Shown: positions 1-10,335, numbered from the stretch's first letter. The stretch is 64,000 nt of DNA from Whitmania pigra (GCA_021613335.1 JAJTWR010000266.1:5885501-5949500); one strand, 5' to 3'. Program-made: numbers and translations. Notes: generated by a model not told the origin, from the sequence alone.

Positions 1-1
1 A

Positions 2-196
2 GTCGATGCTAAAACATCAATGATTTCATTGTTATTGATTCTTGGAAAAGAGTCTTTCTCACAAGACATCAGCATGAAGGATCGTAGAATTGACTGGTTC
101 AGAAAATTTCTTAATCTGTTCAAAACGAATTTCAATTTTGAAAACGACCTCTCACAAGCAACTTATGATGAGGATAATGTCAACACAAATTTGTAA
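2..196 (+). CDS. Possible C-terminal coding fragment, open at the left edge
   Basis: An open frame enters from the left edge and ends at a TAA at 194-196, giving about 64 residues. The tail is polar and acidic (DLSQATYDEDNVNTNL). I recognise no domain. It could be the last exon of a gene lying mostly outside the window, or a chance frame; AT-rich sequence and a transposon-type repeat follow it. No splice acceptor can be assigned because the start is cut off. Low confidence. Confidence 0.25.
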   Translation, partial: VDAKTSMISLLLILGKESFSQDISMKDRRIDWFRKFLNLFKTNFNFENDLSQATYDEDNVNTNL

Positions 197-365
197 GCCA
201 GATACAAATTTGATTAAGCAAGATTATGCAAATTAAACTTCTGGAGAACAATAATAACAACAAACAATACTCAAAACGGTCAAAGCATTCAAGCCAACTA
301 ATTTCGAATTAAATTTTGATTCAGTTTCACAACATTTTTTAAAAATACTTTGACATGGAGTTATC

Positions 366-637
366 ATGGGGCTATTTTGACGGGGCTATTTTGTCGCCGG
401 GTTGTTTTGTCCTGGACTATTTTGTCGCCGGGCTATTTTGTCGGGGCTATTTTGACGGGGCCATTTTGACGGGATTTTTCCGTCCTGGGCTATTTTGACG
501 CCGGGTTGTTTCGACGGGGCTGTTTTGTCGGGGCTGTTTTGTCTTGAGCTATTTTGACGCCGGGCTATTTTGACGGGGCTGTTTTGTCGGGACTATTCTG
601 TCGCCGGGCTGTTATGACGGGTCACCGTATTATTGAA
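366..637. repeat. Degenerate minisatellite, one arm of a MITE family
   Basis: About 270 bp made of variants of a 12-18 bp unit, consensus GGGCTATTTTGACG with TGTCGCCG variants, ending in GGGTCACC at 637. The same units form both terminal inverted repeats of the complete small element at 10655-10873, which ends in GGTCACC. This copy therefore looks like a single expanded arm of the same family. I found no partner arm and no target duplication here. Confidence 0.7.
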
Positions 638-927
638 GTAAATACATAAATCTAAGTAAACAAAAATGTAGACTTTAAATGAATCTGTGCCATGAAGACT
701 TTTATTATTAGTCCCATTTATGAAATCAAGTTTCATGTGTAATCCTTGAATGAGGAAGGTAGATTGAGTCTTGAAAATAAAATATATTCACAATTCTAAC
801 CAAATTGGACATAGTTTATTGGAACTAAGCATAATCAAGTTTTAATTATTAAGTCACTTCCATAAAACTTGAAGTTATTGGATTCAATGGCTTTAACTAA
901 ACAATGTAGCCAATGAGCAATGGAAAA
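638..927. other. No gene seen
   Basis: AT-rich sequence without a convincing frame, RNA gene or repeat. The last five bases, GAAAA at 923-927, are the target duplication of the copia element that follows. Confidence 0.5.
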
Positions 928-1169
928 TGTTGAGTTTGTCATAACTAATGTCTGATGATGGAATAAATACAAAGTTGTATCAGAAGGTTAATGTAGTTTA
1001 TTTAAACTAAATAAACATCTAAGAAACGACTAAGAAACTACGTAAGAACTCGACTCGACGAACTACACGACAACGGCAATCAAAACAGTTTAGAACTAGC
1101 TAAGCGTCCCCAGACAACAAAACATAGATACATATATCATATTAAATCACACATAGTTTAAACTCAACA
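928..1169 (-). repeat. 3' LTR of the copia element
   Basis: 242 bp, TG...CA ends. It is the downstream LTR because the element reads on the minus strand. The purine-rich priming tract is just inside it at 1170-1178. Confidence 0.95.
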
Positions 1170-1213
1170 CTCCCTCTTAAACTATGATGTGTCCAGTGTC
1201 AATATCATAACGC

Positions 1214-4200
1214 TTAGTCTAAAACATTCATAATAGCAGGAATGAAAGTTCTCAATTTGTTAATAGACAACGATTTTGTGAACATGTCAGCAATGTTCTT
1301 CTCGGATGGAATGTACTTCGGTTTTATGAAACCACTTGCCACTTCTGATCGGATGAAATGATACTTGATATCAATATGCTTCGATCTTTGATGAAAAACA
1401 GGATTCTTTGTCAACTCAATTGCACTCTGATTGTCGACATTGAGTGTAACAGAATTGTTCGTAATTCCTCCGGTCATGTCTTTTAACAAACACATCAGAA
1501 ACTTTGCTTCTTGCACAGCTGCACACATTGACATATATTCTGCTTCGCAGGTCGATAATGCAATAGTTGGTTGTTTTCTAGACTTCCATGAAATCAATGG
1601 ACCAGTACTCGACAACATAAAACCATATCCAGTAATGCTACGACGGTCTTTAGAATTTGCCCAATCAGCATCACAATATCCGATCAAATCTAAATCACCA
1701 TCAGACCTCTTGAAAATTAAACTGTAGTTCATTGTTCCCTTTAAATATCTTAGGACATGTTTAGCCATCGTCATGTGAATATTCATCGGCTTTGATGTGA
1801 ATTGTGATAGATAGGAAACTACAAAACATAAATCGGGTCTTGTAGCAGACATTGCATAGATCAAACTTCCAATTACAGATCTGTACAGGTGCACATTTTC
1901 AAAATCAACAGTATCTTCATCTTTCAGTTTGTTCAAATTCAAATCACATGGCGTAGATCTAGGTTTGCAGTCACTCATGTTGAATTTTGACAGCATTTTT
2001 TCAACATATTTGGATTGATTCACCTTAATCCTTTCACCTCCAGATGAGCATTCAAATTGCATTCCAAGAAACCATGTTAATTGTCCAAGATCCTTCATTT
2101 TGAACTTTGAATGCAAAGATTGTTTTACAGATTTCAACACGGATTCATCACTCGCAGCAATGATAATATCATCAACCCAGAAGAGAATGATGACTTTAGA
2201 ATCTGTATTAAGACGAGTGTAGACGCAATGATCAGCTGATGACTGTTCAAAACTTTCAGAAATCAAAAAATCATGCAACATGTTATTCCAATTTCTGCCA
2301 CTCTGTTTCAGGCCATACAGAGATTTTTTTAGTTTCAGAACAATTTTATTATCAGTTTTGTCATCAACAGAAAAACCTTCAGGTTGTTCAATGTATAATT
2401 CACAATCAATTGGAGCATTTAGATATGCTGTTTTAACATCCATCTGGTGTACAATCAGATTACGTTGTACTGCTAACTGCATCATCATTCGTATCGATGT
2501 AACTCGAACAGTTGGTGAAAAAGTTTCTGTATAGTCGATGTCTTTTATTTGCGAATAACCTTTGGCAACATATCGGGCTTTATATTGCTCACTGCCGTCC
2601 GGTCCAAACTTCACAGCATAGACCCAACGACCTTTGATTACTTTACGACTCTCAGGTAGTAGACATTGTTCAAAAGTGTCGTTTTCCATTAACGAGTTCA
2701 TTTCCTCAGACATGGCTTGTTTCCAGTATCTAGATTCTGAAGAAGATATGGCTTCATTGTACGTATTTGGCACATCAGACATTTTATAGCAGTAATGAAC
2801 ATTAAGATTAATTGAGTCATCATTCAGAATATAGTCACTCAAATACTTTGGTTTGTTCGTGTTTCGTTTAGGATATTTGCGAACAATCGAATCTGAATTT
2901 GAGGTATCCTGGGTTTCAGTTTGTGCAATTTCATCACTTCTTACATCTGCCTTTGTTTCCGTTTCAACTCCAGTCAGTTTTTGATCAATGTAGCCGTCAG
3001 AAAAATCACTAACAACAACTTCACTTTCATTTGAATCAAATTTGTTCGTGAAACGCACGCACCTTGATTTTTTCACAACTCCAGAATTTTTGAAATACAC
3101 GAGATAAGCTGGACTTTCATGATCATACCCTATGAATACTGCTTTCTCGCTTCTTGGGTCAAGTTTCTTCTTATCTTGTACAAAAGCATAGCATGTTGAA
3201 CCAAAAACAGACATGCGGGACAGGTCAGGCTTCTTGCCGGTCAAATTTTCATATGGTGTTTTACCAGTTCGTGGGCAAAAACATCGATTACGTGTGTATG
3301 CCGCAGCACGCACAGCGTATGTCCACAGTTCTTTTGGTAGTTGAGATTGGATTAGTAAACATCTCGCCATCTCAAACAATGATCGCCAACTTCGTTCAAC
3401 AGTTCCGTTTTGATGTGGCGAATAGGGCGCAGATTTTTCATGTTTTATCCGATGCTTCAGCAATAGTGATTTGAAATCTCTATTCGTGAATTCTGTTCCA
3501 TTGTCGGTTCTCAAACGTTTAACTTTTGCGATAGGTGCACAATCAGCAAAAAACTTCTGAGCAGCATGAACAACATCACATTTCTGGCGCAGGGAATAAA
3601 CAGTACTGGCTCCAGATAGGTCATCCACAAAACAAACAGCATATTTGAAACCATTTCTTGCAGTAGGTGTGATAGGACCACTTAAATCACAATGAACAAG
3701 TTCTAACGGTTCTTTGGCACGCACATCACTTTGCCTGTTGAAAGACTGTGTCATTTTCCCAAGAGTGCAAACTTCACATTGAAATTCTGATTTGTCGGTA
3801 ATTTTCATTCCATCAACAACAGATTCCAGTTTCAAGATATCTCTGACATTGCAATGACCAAGGATCAAGTGCCACTCATGTAGGCTGTGTTTATTGTTAG
3901 TTCTGTCAGCAACATTGTTCAGGTAGTACAGCTTTCCAGACTTGCAAATATTAAAAATAGTACCATTCTGAGCAACAAGTTCTGCACAATGTGGGCTGAA
4001 ATTTACAGTCGCTCCTTTCGCTGTTGCTGCCTGAACAGAAAAAATATCTTGTCGATATGACGGAACATATAATGCATTCTCTAGGTTGACATCTCTGGGT
4101 TTTCCATCTAAACTTTGTAGACAGACTTTTGCTGTACCTCGACCTTGCACGATTCCAATTGATCTAGAGCCATTTGCTAGTTCAATGCAGTGATCATTGG

Positions 4201-5173
4201 GCTCAAAATTGTCTTCAAAACATACAAACTTTGATTTGTTAGTAACAATATGGGTTGTAGCACCACAATCAACCAGTAGACTGTCACGATCCACGCTTTG
4301 ACACTCAGATACTTTGAAAAGAAATGAATCTGATTGTCCTCCTGCTTGCTTGTTCTCTGTGACAGACTTTGCACTGTGTTGTTTCTTTCTACATTTCAGT
4401 GTATTATGCGATGTACTTCTGCATACTTCACACCACTTCTTTTGAACAACTTTCACTGCTGGGTTTTGCTCTTTTCGCATTTTACATTCAAATGATTTGT
4501 GACCATATTTGCGGCATGTGAAACACTGTATGGATTTTGCATCATTTAACATAACATGATCCTCATGATCACGTGAGTAGATCTGTTTTTCGTTTTCTTC
4601 AAAACTTCGCAAAGCAACTTTAAATTCTGCAAAACTGTGATCTCTATCTTTTTGTGTTGTAACAGTACAGAAAGTCTTGTACGTCAGTGGCAGACCTTTC
4701 AGAATCATAGCGATGAGTAAACTATCACTTACCACTTCGCCAGCTCTCTTCAACGAAGATGCTGCGGTCTCAGCTCGCAACATATAATCAGTCGTACTTT
4801 CATTTTCGGACTTTGAAAGAGTCGTTAATTCAGTGTACAGAGATATAATTTTGGGTTTTGACTTACCTAGGTAGTGTTCCCGCAGGATTTCTAGTGCTTT
4901 CTTTCCATTGTCTCTGGCATCTCGTATGACTAGTGATAGACTTCGATCATCTAGACATTGAATAAGTTCGGCGAATGCCTCGGCATTTTTTTCAGCGTCT
5001 GGTTCTTCAGCACATACGAACACATCGTGAAGTTTCTGTAGTCTCATGAATCCCAAGAATTTGACTTCCCATAATTCATACCTTCTTTCGTCACCATCAA
5101 ACATCAAACGCATCCTGGGCCCATAACCTGTTGAGTTTGTCATAACTAATGTCTGATGATGGAATAAATACAA
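1214..5173 (-). CDS. Copia Gag-Pol polyprotein, intact
   Basis: A single frame of up to 1319 codons encodes the whole element. Order: Gag (YELWEVKFLGFMR near residue 35); a CCHC knuckle CFTCRKYGHKSFEC and a second Cys/His knuckle CEVCRSTSHNTLKC; aspartic protease with DCGATTHI where most relatives have D-S/T-G; a GAG-pre-integrase His/Cys module (HEWHLILGHC ... CEVCTLG); integrase core with catalytic D in LVHCDLSG, D in RTDNGTEF and E in NGTVERSW; reverse transcriptase with MDVKTAYLNA and the FWVDDIIIA catalytic box; RNase H with GYCDADWA and STCEAEYM. The start is uncertain. ATGs at 5173 and 5143 lie in the LTR, and the first one beyond the primer site is at 5113. No internal stop or frameshift is present. 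Products would act as virus-like particle, protease, integrase and RT/RNase H. Confidence 0.95.
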   Translation of the reverse strand: MYLFHHQTLVMTNSTGYGPRMRLMFDGDERRYELWEVKFLGFMRLQKLHDVFVCAEEPDAEKNAEAFAELIQCLDDRSLSLVIRDARDNGKKALEILREHYLGKSKPKIISLYTELTTLSKSENESTTDYMLRAETAASSLKRAGEVVSDSLLIAMILKGLPLTYKTFCTVTTQKDRDHSFAEFKVALRSFEENEKQIYSRDHEDHVMLNDAKSIQCFTCRKYGHKSFECKMRKEQNPAVKVVQKKWCEVCRSTSHNTLKCRKKQHSAKSVTENKQAGGQSDSFLFKVSECQSVDRDSLLVDCGATTHIVTNKSKFVCFEDNFEPNDHCIELANGSRSIGIVQGRGTAKVCLQSLDGKPRDVNLENALYVPSYRQDIFSVQAATAKGATVNFSPHCAELVAQNGTIFNICKSGKLYYLNNVADRTNNKHSLHEWHLILGHCNVRDILKLESVVDGMKITDKSEFQCEVCTLGKMTQSFNRQSDVRAKEPLELVHCDLSGPITPTARNGFKYAVCFVDDLSGASTVYSLRQKCDVVHAAQKFFADCAPIAKVKRLRTDNGTEFTNRDFKSLLLKHRIKHEKSAPYSPHQNGTVERSWRSLFEMARCLLIQSQLPKELWTYAVRAAAYTRNRCFCPRTGKTPYENLTGKKPDLSRMSVFGSTCYAFVQDKKKLDPRSEKAVFIGYDHESPAYLVYFKNSGVVKKSRCVRFTNKFDSNESEVVVSDFSDGYIDQKLTGVETETKADVRSDEIAQTETQDTSNSDSIVRKYPKRNTNKPKYLSDYILNDDSINLNVHYCYKMSDVPNTYNEAISSSESRYWKQAMSEEMNSLMENDTFEQCLLPESRKVIKGRWVYAVKFGPDGSEQYKARYVAKGYSQIKDIDYTETFSPTVRVTSIRMMMQLAVQRNLIVHQMDVKTAYLNAPIDCELYIEQPEGFSVDDKTDNKIVLKLKKSLYGLKQSGRNWNNMLHDFLISESFEQSSADHCVYTRLNTDSKVIILFWVDDIIIAASDESVLKSVKQSLHSKFKMKDLGQLTWFLGMQFECSSGGERIKVNQSKYVEKMLSKFNMSDCKPRSTPCDLNLNKLKDEDTVDFENVHLYRSVIGSLIYAMSATRPDLCFVVSYLSQFTSKPMNIHMTMAKHVLRYLKGTMNYSLIFKRSDGDLDLIGYCDADWANSKDRRSITGYGFMLSSTGPLISWKSRKQPTIALSTCEAEYMSMCAAVQEAKFLMCLLKDMTGGITNNSVTLNVDNQSAIELTKNPVFHQRSKHIDIKYHFIRSEVASGFIKPKYIPSEKNIADMFTKSLSINKLRTFIPAIMNVLD
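5111..5128 (-). promoter_or_regulatory. tRNA-iMet primer-binding site
   Basis: Sense sequence GGTTATGGGCCCAG directly after the 5' LTR is the exact complement of CTGGGCCCATAACC in the anticodon arm of animal initiator tRNA-Met. The primer would therefore be an internal tRNA fragment, as in Drosophila copia. The site also lies in the extended Gag frame (reads GYGPRM), so there is essentially no untranslated leader. Confidence 0.85.
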
Positions 5174-5370
5174 AGTTGTATCAGAAGGTTAATGTAGTTT
5201 ATTTAAACTAAATAAACATCTAAGAAACGACTAAGAAACTACGTAAGAACTCGACTCGACGAACTACACGACAACGGCAATCAAAACAGTTTAGAACTAG
5301 CTAAGCGTCCCCAGACAACAAAACATAGATACATATATCATATTAAATCACACATAGTTTAAACTCAACA
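5129..5370 (-). repeat. 5' LTR of the copia element
   Basis: 242 bp, identical by eye to 928-1169. It carries the promoter in the usual LTR scheme. The primer-binding site lies immediately inside it (5115-5128). Two ATGs in frame with Gag (5173 and 5143) are inside this LTR. Confidence 0.95.
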
Positions 5371-5489
5371 GAAAAGAGTCATTAATTGAGTATTGAAATA
5401 AGTTATCCAATAAGGAATCAAGAACAGAAAAAGAAGAATAACTTTGAGAAGAACTCTAGTATTTTGGACATGTTCAACCTGGCATTGTC

Positions 5490-6195
5490 CTCCATTAGCT
5501 ACACTGCTTTTCTCCAAACATGACAGGGATCCTCAAAGGAGTTTCCCCCGTCTTCAAACGTTTCGGCCTTTTGAGTCTCATTACGTTTTCGGGGGACGGG
5601 CCATGTTGGTTTGGTCTTGCTGGACCCAACTCTTACAGCCGGCTTTGAGAGGCAATCGTGGGCCTTGTTATGCCAGTCACTGCTGCCTGGACTAGAGCGA
5701 CTGCGAAAGCTCTCAATGGCTTCTTCATGTGGTATGCTGTCTGTTTATCACCTGCAAACTTCGCGGGGGCTCTCATTGGCCTTGTTATGTCGATCGCCTC
5801 TCTACATGAAAGCACTCAGCGGCTTAGTAATGTTTCATTACACATCTAGATGATTAGGACGGTGCTACACTTCTTCACACCGCCTTAATATATGCAAACT
5901 AATTTCTTTGTAGCGGCAGCCGGATATAGAAATTTTCGGGACTCGACCGCGGGCCTTTTCGAGTTGCTTTGCGAGTCCGCGGTCGGCCTATTTCTCCCGA
6001 CAACACCGCGTCTCTCGGCCAATGGTTTGGCTCCGTCTTTTGGTGGATCATTCATACCGGAGACCGACGGCTTTTCCCGGATTCCTGTAGTGGCCTCTTA
6101 AGACTTCTTCTGGCTCCTCATGTGCCGGATCCAGAAGGAAGCTGCTTCAGACATCCTTGTCATAGACTTTGTTCTCTCCCGGCTTGACAATCCAA
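5490..6195 (-). mobile_element. R2-superfamily-type LINE, 3' end (ORF tail plus 3' UTR)
   Basis: On the minus strand, 6195 down to about 6100 encodes the last ~35 residues of a LINE ORF (GLSSRERTKSMTRM then SEAASFWIRHMRSQ), followed by a ~600-bp 3' UTR. The same tail and UTR recur at 45640-46350, and shorter parts at 44180-44760, 32385-33680, 51095-51245, 41590-41815 and 63600-63690. The shared terminus includes GATCCCTGTCAGAG. Near 5830-5860 this copy carries an extra segment matching the SINE tail (CTAATCATCTAGATG on the minus strand), absent from the copy at 46.1 kb. 5'-truncated and non-functional. Confidence 0.75.
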
Positions 6196-6199
6196 TTAA

Positions 6200-6673
6200 A
6201 TTGACAAACCAGACATACATCGCACAAAATATCAGAAATGTCTTTGCATTAATTGTCGTCCAAAAAATTTTGTAAAAAAATATTATATTATTATATATGC
6301 ATTTATTTATAAATAACTTGTAAACAAACAAAAATTGAACCCCCGAAATCATTTTCTAAGGCCCCTTTTTTCAAATGACCGGTAGGGGGCGGTGAGAGCC
6401 ATGCCTAGTTCAGATTTTCCCCTAAATCCACCTGCAAACAGTTTCCTCTCCGTTTAACCTTTTCAACCTTTTCTACGACGATCAATAAATTTCAGAGTTA
6501 AACTTCCGAAAAAAATTGTATCTACCTAGAACATGGACAACTCTGTTCAGAGTACGATCGTTCGATCTTGTCACAGAAAATCAAGATATTAAAACTGCGT
6601 TTTCACCGATATTTTTGAGTATGTTTAAGTGTAAGTAATAAAATTATGTTTTGAGAGCTGACAACTAAAATGC
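6200..6673. other. No gene seen
   Basis: AT-rich spacer with no supportable frame or RNA gene between the LINE end and the next MITE. Confidence 0.4.
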
Positions 6674-7321
6674 GGTAAAACCGTTCGAGGCGGATACAGA
6701 CTTCCAAACACATTAAAGATCCACCCATAAACAAATTCAGCTACTCCTACAATGTAAATCTCTGTTATATTAGTTATCTATATAAACAAGGATCTTTTTA
6801 CCCCATGGATACCACTAATTCCCACGGATATTCTTAACTCCAAGAGATTGCAATTTCCAGTGAGACTTGCATTTTCAATCACTATAAACAAGTCACAGAG
6901 GCAATCTATTAAATACTGTGAAGTGGATTTGAAATCTCCGTGTTTTTCCCACGGACAACTTTCTAGGGTGGGTTCGCCCAACAATTTATTTATTGTTGCT
7001 CCTGGGGGTCAAACTAAGAATGTTATTTATAACCGAATATTGTGTTACTTCATATTAATAAAAAATTTGTATACTATAAATGAAGTTTATTCAATTTCAA
7101 ATCTATTACCGGGCAAAGCCGGGTAAACAGCTAGTTAATGTATATTGAAGTCTCGAGGGTTAAGTTCAGGGTAGGGTTAGGTTACGTATATTTTGTTGCT
7201 ATTATGTGTTATATTAATATTTTTTGTTTAATTGGGCGGAGCTTAATTTGTTTTGGGGTGGAGCTTTATTTTTTTCTGTGCAACTCATTAAAAATCTCCG
7301 TCCGTCTCGAAGGGTCTTACC
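6674..7321. mobile_element. MITE copy A, interrupted by a Helitron
   Basis: The left end GGTAAAACCGTTCGAGGCGG and the right end, inverted, GGTAAGACCCTTCGAGACGG are terminal inverted repeats. They match those of the longer-preserved copy at 14484-14991. Both arms carry AAGCTCCACC-type and AGCTCCGCC-type motifs. Without the Helitron at 6777-7135 the element would be about 290 bp. The core beside the Helitron holds GGGTTAAG/TAGGGTTAGG units resembling the telomere-like core of copy B. Confidence 0.75.
6777..7135 (+). mobile_element. Short non-autonomous Helitron-like element
   Basis: Begins TCTATATAAA at 6777 and ends CAGCTAGT at 7135, with the GC-rich imperfect palindrome CCGGGCAAAGCCGGG about 7 nt before the CTAGT terminus. 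The base to the left is A (6776) and to the right T (7136), the A|T target expected of Helitrons, with no target duplication. These are the family hallmarks (5'-TC, subterminal hairpin, CTRRT-3'). No Rep/helicase is encoded in 359 bp. It sits inside MITE copy A, so it is the younger insertion. Confidence 0.65.
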
Positions 7322-7492
7322 ATTCTCTGTTCTGCGAGGGTGCTTCTAGTTTGTATTTAGTTTCCAATCAAAACAATCAAACAAATATTCATTTTTATTT
7401 ATAGAGATTTGAAATATAAATTTATATAAATTCATTTGATTTGGTTTTATTACATTTTAATTTGAGAATCTTTCAAGAGCTGTTTATATGGA

Positions 7493-7598
7493 GACATCAC
7501 AAGCACATACAAGGAGCCGAAAAAAAGCATGCAATCCAATCAACTGACAGAAATTTGAATATTAATTAGTAAACAAACTGTCAGCCAATCAGCACCGA
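7493..7598. repeat. Dispersed repeat, inverted partner at 15003-15109
   Basis: GCATGCAATCCAATCAACTG and flanks recur in opposite orientation next to MITE copy B. Both contain AAACAAACTGTCAGCCAATCA or its complement. Probably part of a larger mobile unit that also carried the MITE; identity unknown. Confidence 0.6.
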
Positions 7599-7702
7599 TC
7601 TATTGTTTTTAGTACTAACGACGAAAGGAGTTCGCTGACAGACAAGATTGAAGCTATCGGACGTCCGCTGGGTGATGTAAATATAAATAACAACAAGCAA
7701 GT

Positions 7703-9178
7703 ATGGGCAGCCTAGCCACCTTTTTAGGAATCGTCCTGGACGCAAGACTAAATTGGAAGGCCCACGCAGAGACTGTCAAGACGAGATGCACCAAGAGACT
7801 CAACGCTATGAAAGCTATCTCGGGCAGTTCGTGGGCAAATCCACCCTGCTCACAGTCTATAGAGCCACCATCCGCTCTGTCCTTGATTATGGATGCGAGG
7901 TAATCGACCTGGGGTGCAAGCAGATTCGAGACACATACGACAGTCTTCAGTATCAGGCACTGAAGATCTGCTGCGGTGCCATGAAGGGCACAAGTGCCTC
8001 GTCTCTGCGGGTAGAGTGCGGTGAGCTTCCCCTCGACCTTCGTCGTAAGAAGCTCATGGCAAACCACGCCCTCAGGTCGTTCGCTACAAATAATGAGCCT
8101 GTTAAAAATAAATATTTTATTTCGGAGCCAAGGTCCCAAGTCGAAGCGAGGTTCCACTGCAGGATGAGGATAAGAGGCGAGGAGCCTCCGCACAAGAAAG
8201 TCGAGTCAGTCATCCCAGCAGATCTCCTGGAAGACATCAGGGAGGTACCTCTCAGATGCCCTCCTTGGAGACTGAGTAACCCGACTCCTCGAACCTCTCC
8301 TTCGAAGCCGACAACCCTCTGCGGATGCTGGTGGCAAGGGAGAAAATAGAGGATCTCCATGGCAGCCTTCTCTGCTACACGGACGCCTCCAAGACCGAGG
8401 ACAACAAGGCCGGAATTGGGATTTACATCCCAATGAAGGAAGTAAACATCAGTCTCAGGACGTCGAGTCACAGCTGCATTAGTTCAATCGAACTGGCAGC
8501 CATCGAGCGATGTTTACTACATGTCAAGGACTCATATCAGGAGGAGTCCTTCGACATTGTCGTCCTAAGTGACGGCAACAATTATGCTCCTGATATTAAA
8601 AATGTACAGTTTTTAATTTCAGAAATCCAAGGGAGAGCAGAAAGGTCACTCTCGTCTGGGTCCCTGCCCACGTTGGAATCCCTGGCAATGAGAAGGCCGA
8701 TGCCCTGGCAAAGGCAGCCACTGCAAAGGATCAGATAGACTACCGGATTTCGGCGTCTATCAAGGATATCAAAAGGTCCGTGGCCCGCAACATCTTCCAA
8801 CAGTGGCAAACCAGATGGGACGAGGACCCGCGAAGCCAACATTACAAGAAAATAGAGAAACAAGTGTCGACGAAGAGCAAATTCCATTGTGTCTCAAGGA
8901 GGAAGGAGGTTCTCATCTCCAGACTCCGAGTTGGAAAGTGTGCTCTGAATCAACACTTGTTTCTCATGAAACGGCACCCAGACGGAAGATGCGAGAAGTG
9001 CCCTCAGGAAGACGAAAGTGTGCAGCATTTCCTCATGGAATGCCCAGCCCAGTCTGCCCTGAGGAGAGAAATTAAAATGTACACAGGTCTATCCGACATG
9101 AGATCCATGCTTAGCAACCTAGCAAGTGTGGACATCATTTATCGGTGGATCTGTAAAAACAGATGCGGCTTACTATAA
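7703..9178 (+). pseudogene. LINE ORF2 C-terminal half, frameshifted
   Basis: Homology runs through at least four frame segments. 7703-7850 has the RT thumb-like GIVLDARLNWKAHAE. 7850-8230 has LDYGCEVIDLGC and following. 8325-8640 is RNase H with CYTDASKTEDNKAG, SSIELAAIERC and IVVLSDG. 8650-9178 has VPAHVGIPGNEKADALAKA, then the knuckle CEKCPQEDESVQHFLMEC, ending YRWICKNRCGLL. RNase H acidic residues (D, E, D) and the downstream His are visible. Frameshifts near 7850, 8300 and 8650 break it, so it cannot make a working protein. Upstream RT palm and endonuclease are missing through 5' truncation. Confidence 0.88.
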
Positions 9179-9321
9179 GCCTTTTACAATTTTACCATAA
9201 TTAATTAATGCATTTTATTATTCTAATACTTTTCATTCTTTCTAACTTTCTAACACTAACTAAAGTCCAAATCATCTCAGTTATGCAACGGACTATAATC
9301 AAATAAATAAATAAATAAATA
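7713..9321 (+). mobile_element. 5'-truncated RNase H-bearing LINE (I-clade type) with perfect 14-bp TSD
   Basis: The insertion is bounded by the direct repeat AAGTATGGGCAGCC at 7699-7712 and 9322-9335. It encodes, in broken frames, the end of a reverse transcriptase, an RNase H domain and a C-terminal Cys/His knuckle. It then has a short 3' UTR ending TGCAACGGAC TATAATC and (AAAT)n. RNase H next to a C-terminal CCHC motif is typical of the I/R1/Jockey-like LINE group; the exact clade cannot be fixed by eye. The 3' tail is nearly the same as the tail of the local tRNA-derived SINE, so this LINE family is the likely source of the SINE's mobility. Confidence 0.9.
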
Positions 9322-9488
9322 AAGTATGGGCAGCCGGGTAATAAAATGTAAATAAACAAATGTAGTCGGTTGTTGATATATTGATGTATTTTTGGATATG
9401 GGGATAATCTCAAAGCTAACAAAAGTGTTTATAAAACCAATTGCAATTGTGTTTAATTAATTAACAATTTCAACTTTTTGTTAAATTG

Positions 9489-9979
<491 letters not shown>

Positions 9980-10254
9980 TTTAAATTGCGGTGTCCTTAG
10001 CAAAATGTCGATCTTTTAAAGCCGATTCCCAGAATATAACTGGAGATTAATAAAACATTACGATTATTGACGTCTTCGTTGAAGAATTTAAAAAAAAAAA
10101 AAAAATAAGAGATCATAAAAATAAAGTTAACTAGAATCTCAAGCGTAGTTATGTAGTGACGGCACATCTCTATTGGCGCGCACAGAAACCAAACAAAATT
10201 TGAATTAGAAGACGCTTTTTCTCTTTGGAGGTCGTCCACAAAGACGTCCACAAT

Positions 10255-10335
10255 AAACCTTAACTGTAATTTTTAATTTGTCACAATTTCTTAGACATCC
10301 TCCCCCTCGAGCATGACATACTTTATGGACGTACC
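10255..10335 (-). repeat. Transposon-end-like repeat shared with 40405-40480
   Basis: The complement reads CCATAAAGTATGTCATGCTC followed by GAGGGGGAGG. CCATAAAGTATGTCATGCTT with a following GGAAGGGGG recurs on the plus strand at 40410. Both are followed by a TGTGACA-like stretch and poly-A. A dispersed repeat, probably the terminus of an unidentified transposon. Confidence 0.5.

Larger units (their letters stand above)
928..5370 (-). mobile_element. Complete Ty1/copia LTR retrotransposon
   Basis: A full element of about 4.4 kb read on the minus strand. LTRs of 242 bp lie at 928-1169 and 5129-5370. They start TGTTGAG and end CTCAACA, and I could find no difference between them. The 5-bp target duplication GAAAA is at 923-927 and 5371-5375. 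On the sense strand the 5' LTR (5129-5370) is followed at once by GGTTATGGGCCCAG. That matches the anticodon-arm region of initiator methionine tRNA, the half-tRNA priming known from Drosophila copia. A polypurine stretch AAGAGGGAG abuts the 3' LTR at 1170-1178. One uninterrupted Gag-Pol frame fills the interior. Identical LTRs and an intact frame imply very recent insertion and probable competence. Confidence 0.96.

Noticed and set aside
366..637. CRISPR-like array of short repeats
   Set aside because: Units are directly adjacent without unique spacers and the genome is eukaryotic; the units match MITE arms at 10.7 kb.
1431..3474. Plus-strand frames of 65-106 codons within the copia element
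   Set aside because: Antisense shadows of the intact Gag-Pol frame.
4177..4374. Second minus-strand frame in the copia Gag/protease region
   Set aside because: Shadow frame of the main ORF.
7654..8193. 179-codon minus-strand frame, and 7953-8471 minus
   Set aside because: Antisense of the LINE ORF, which is supported by RNase H motifs on the plus strand.
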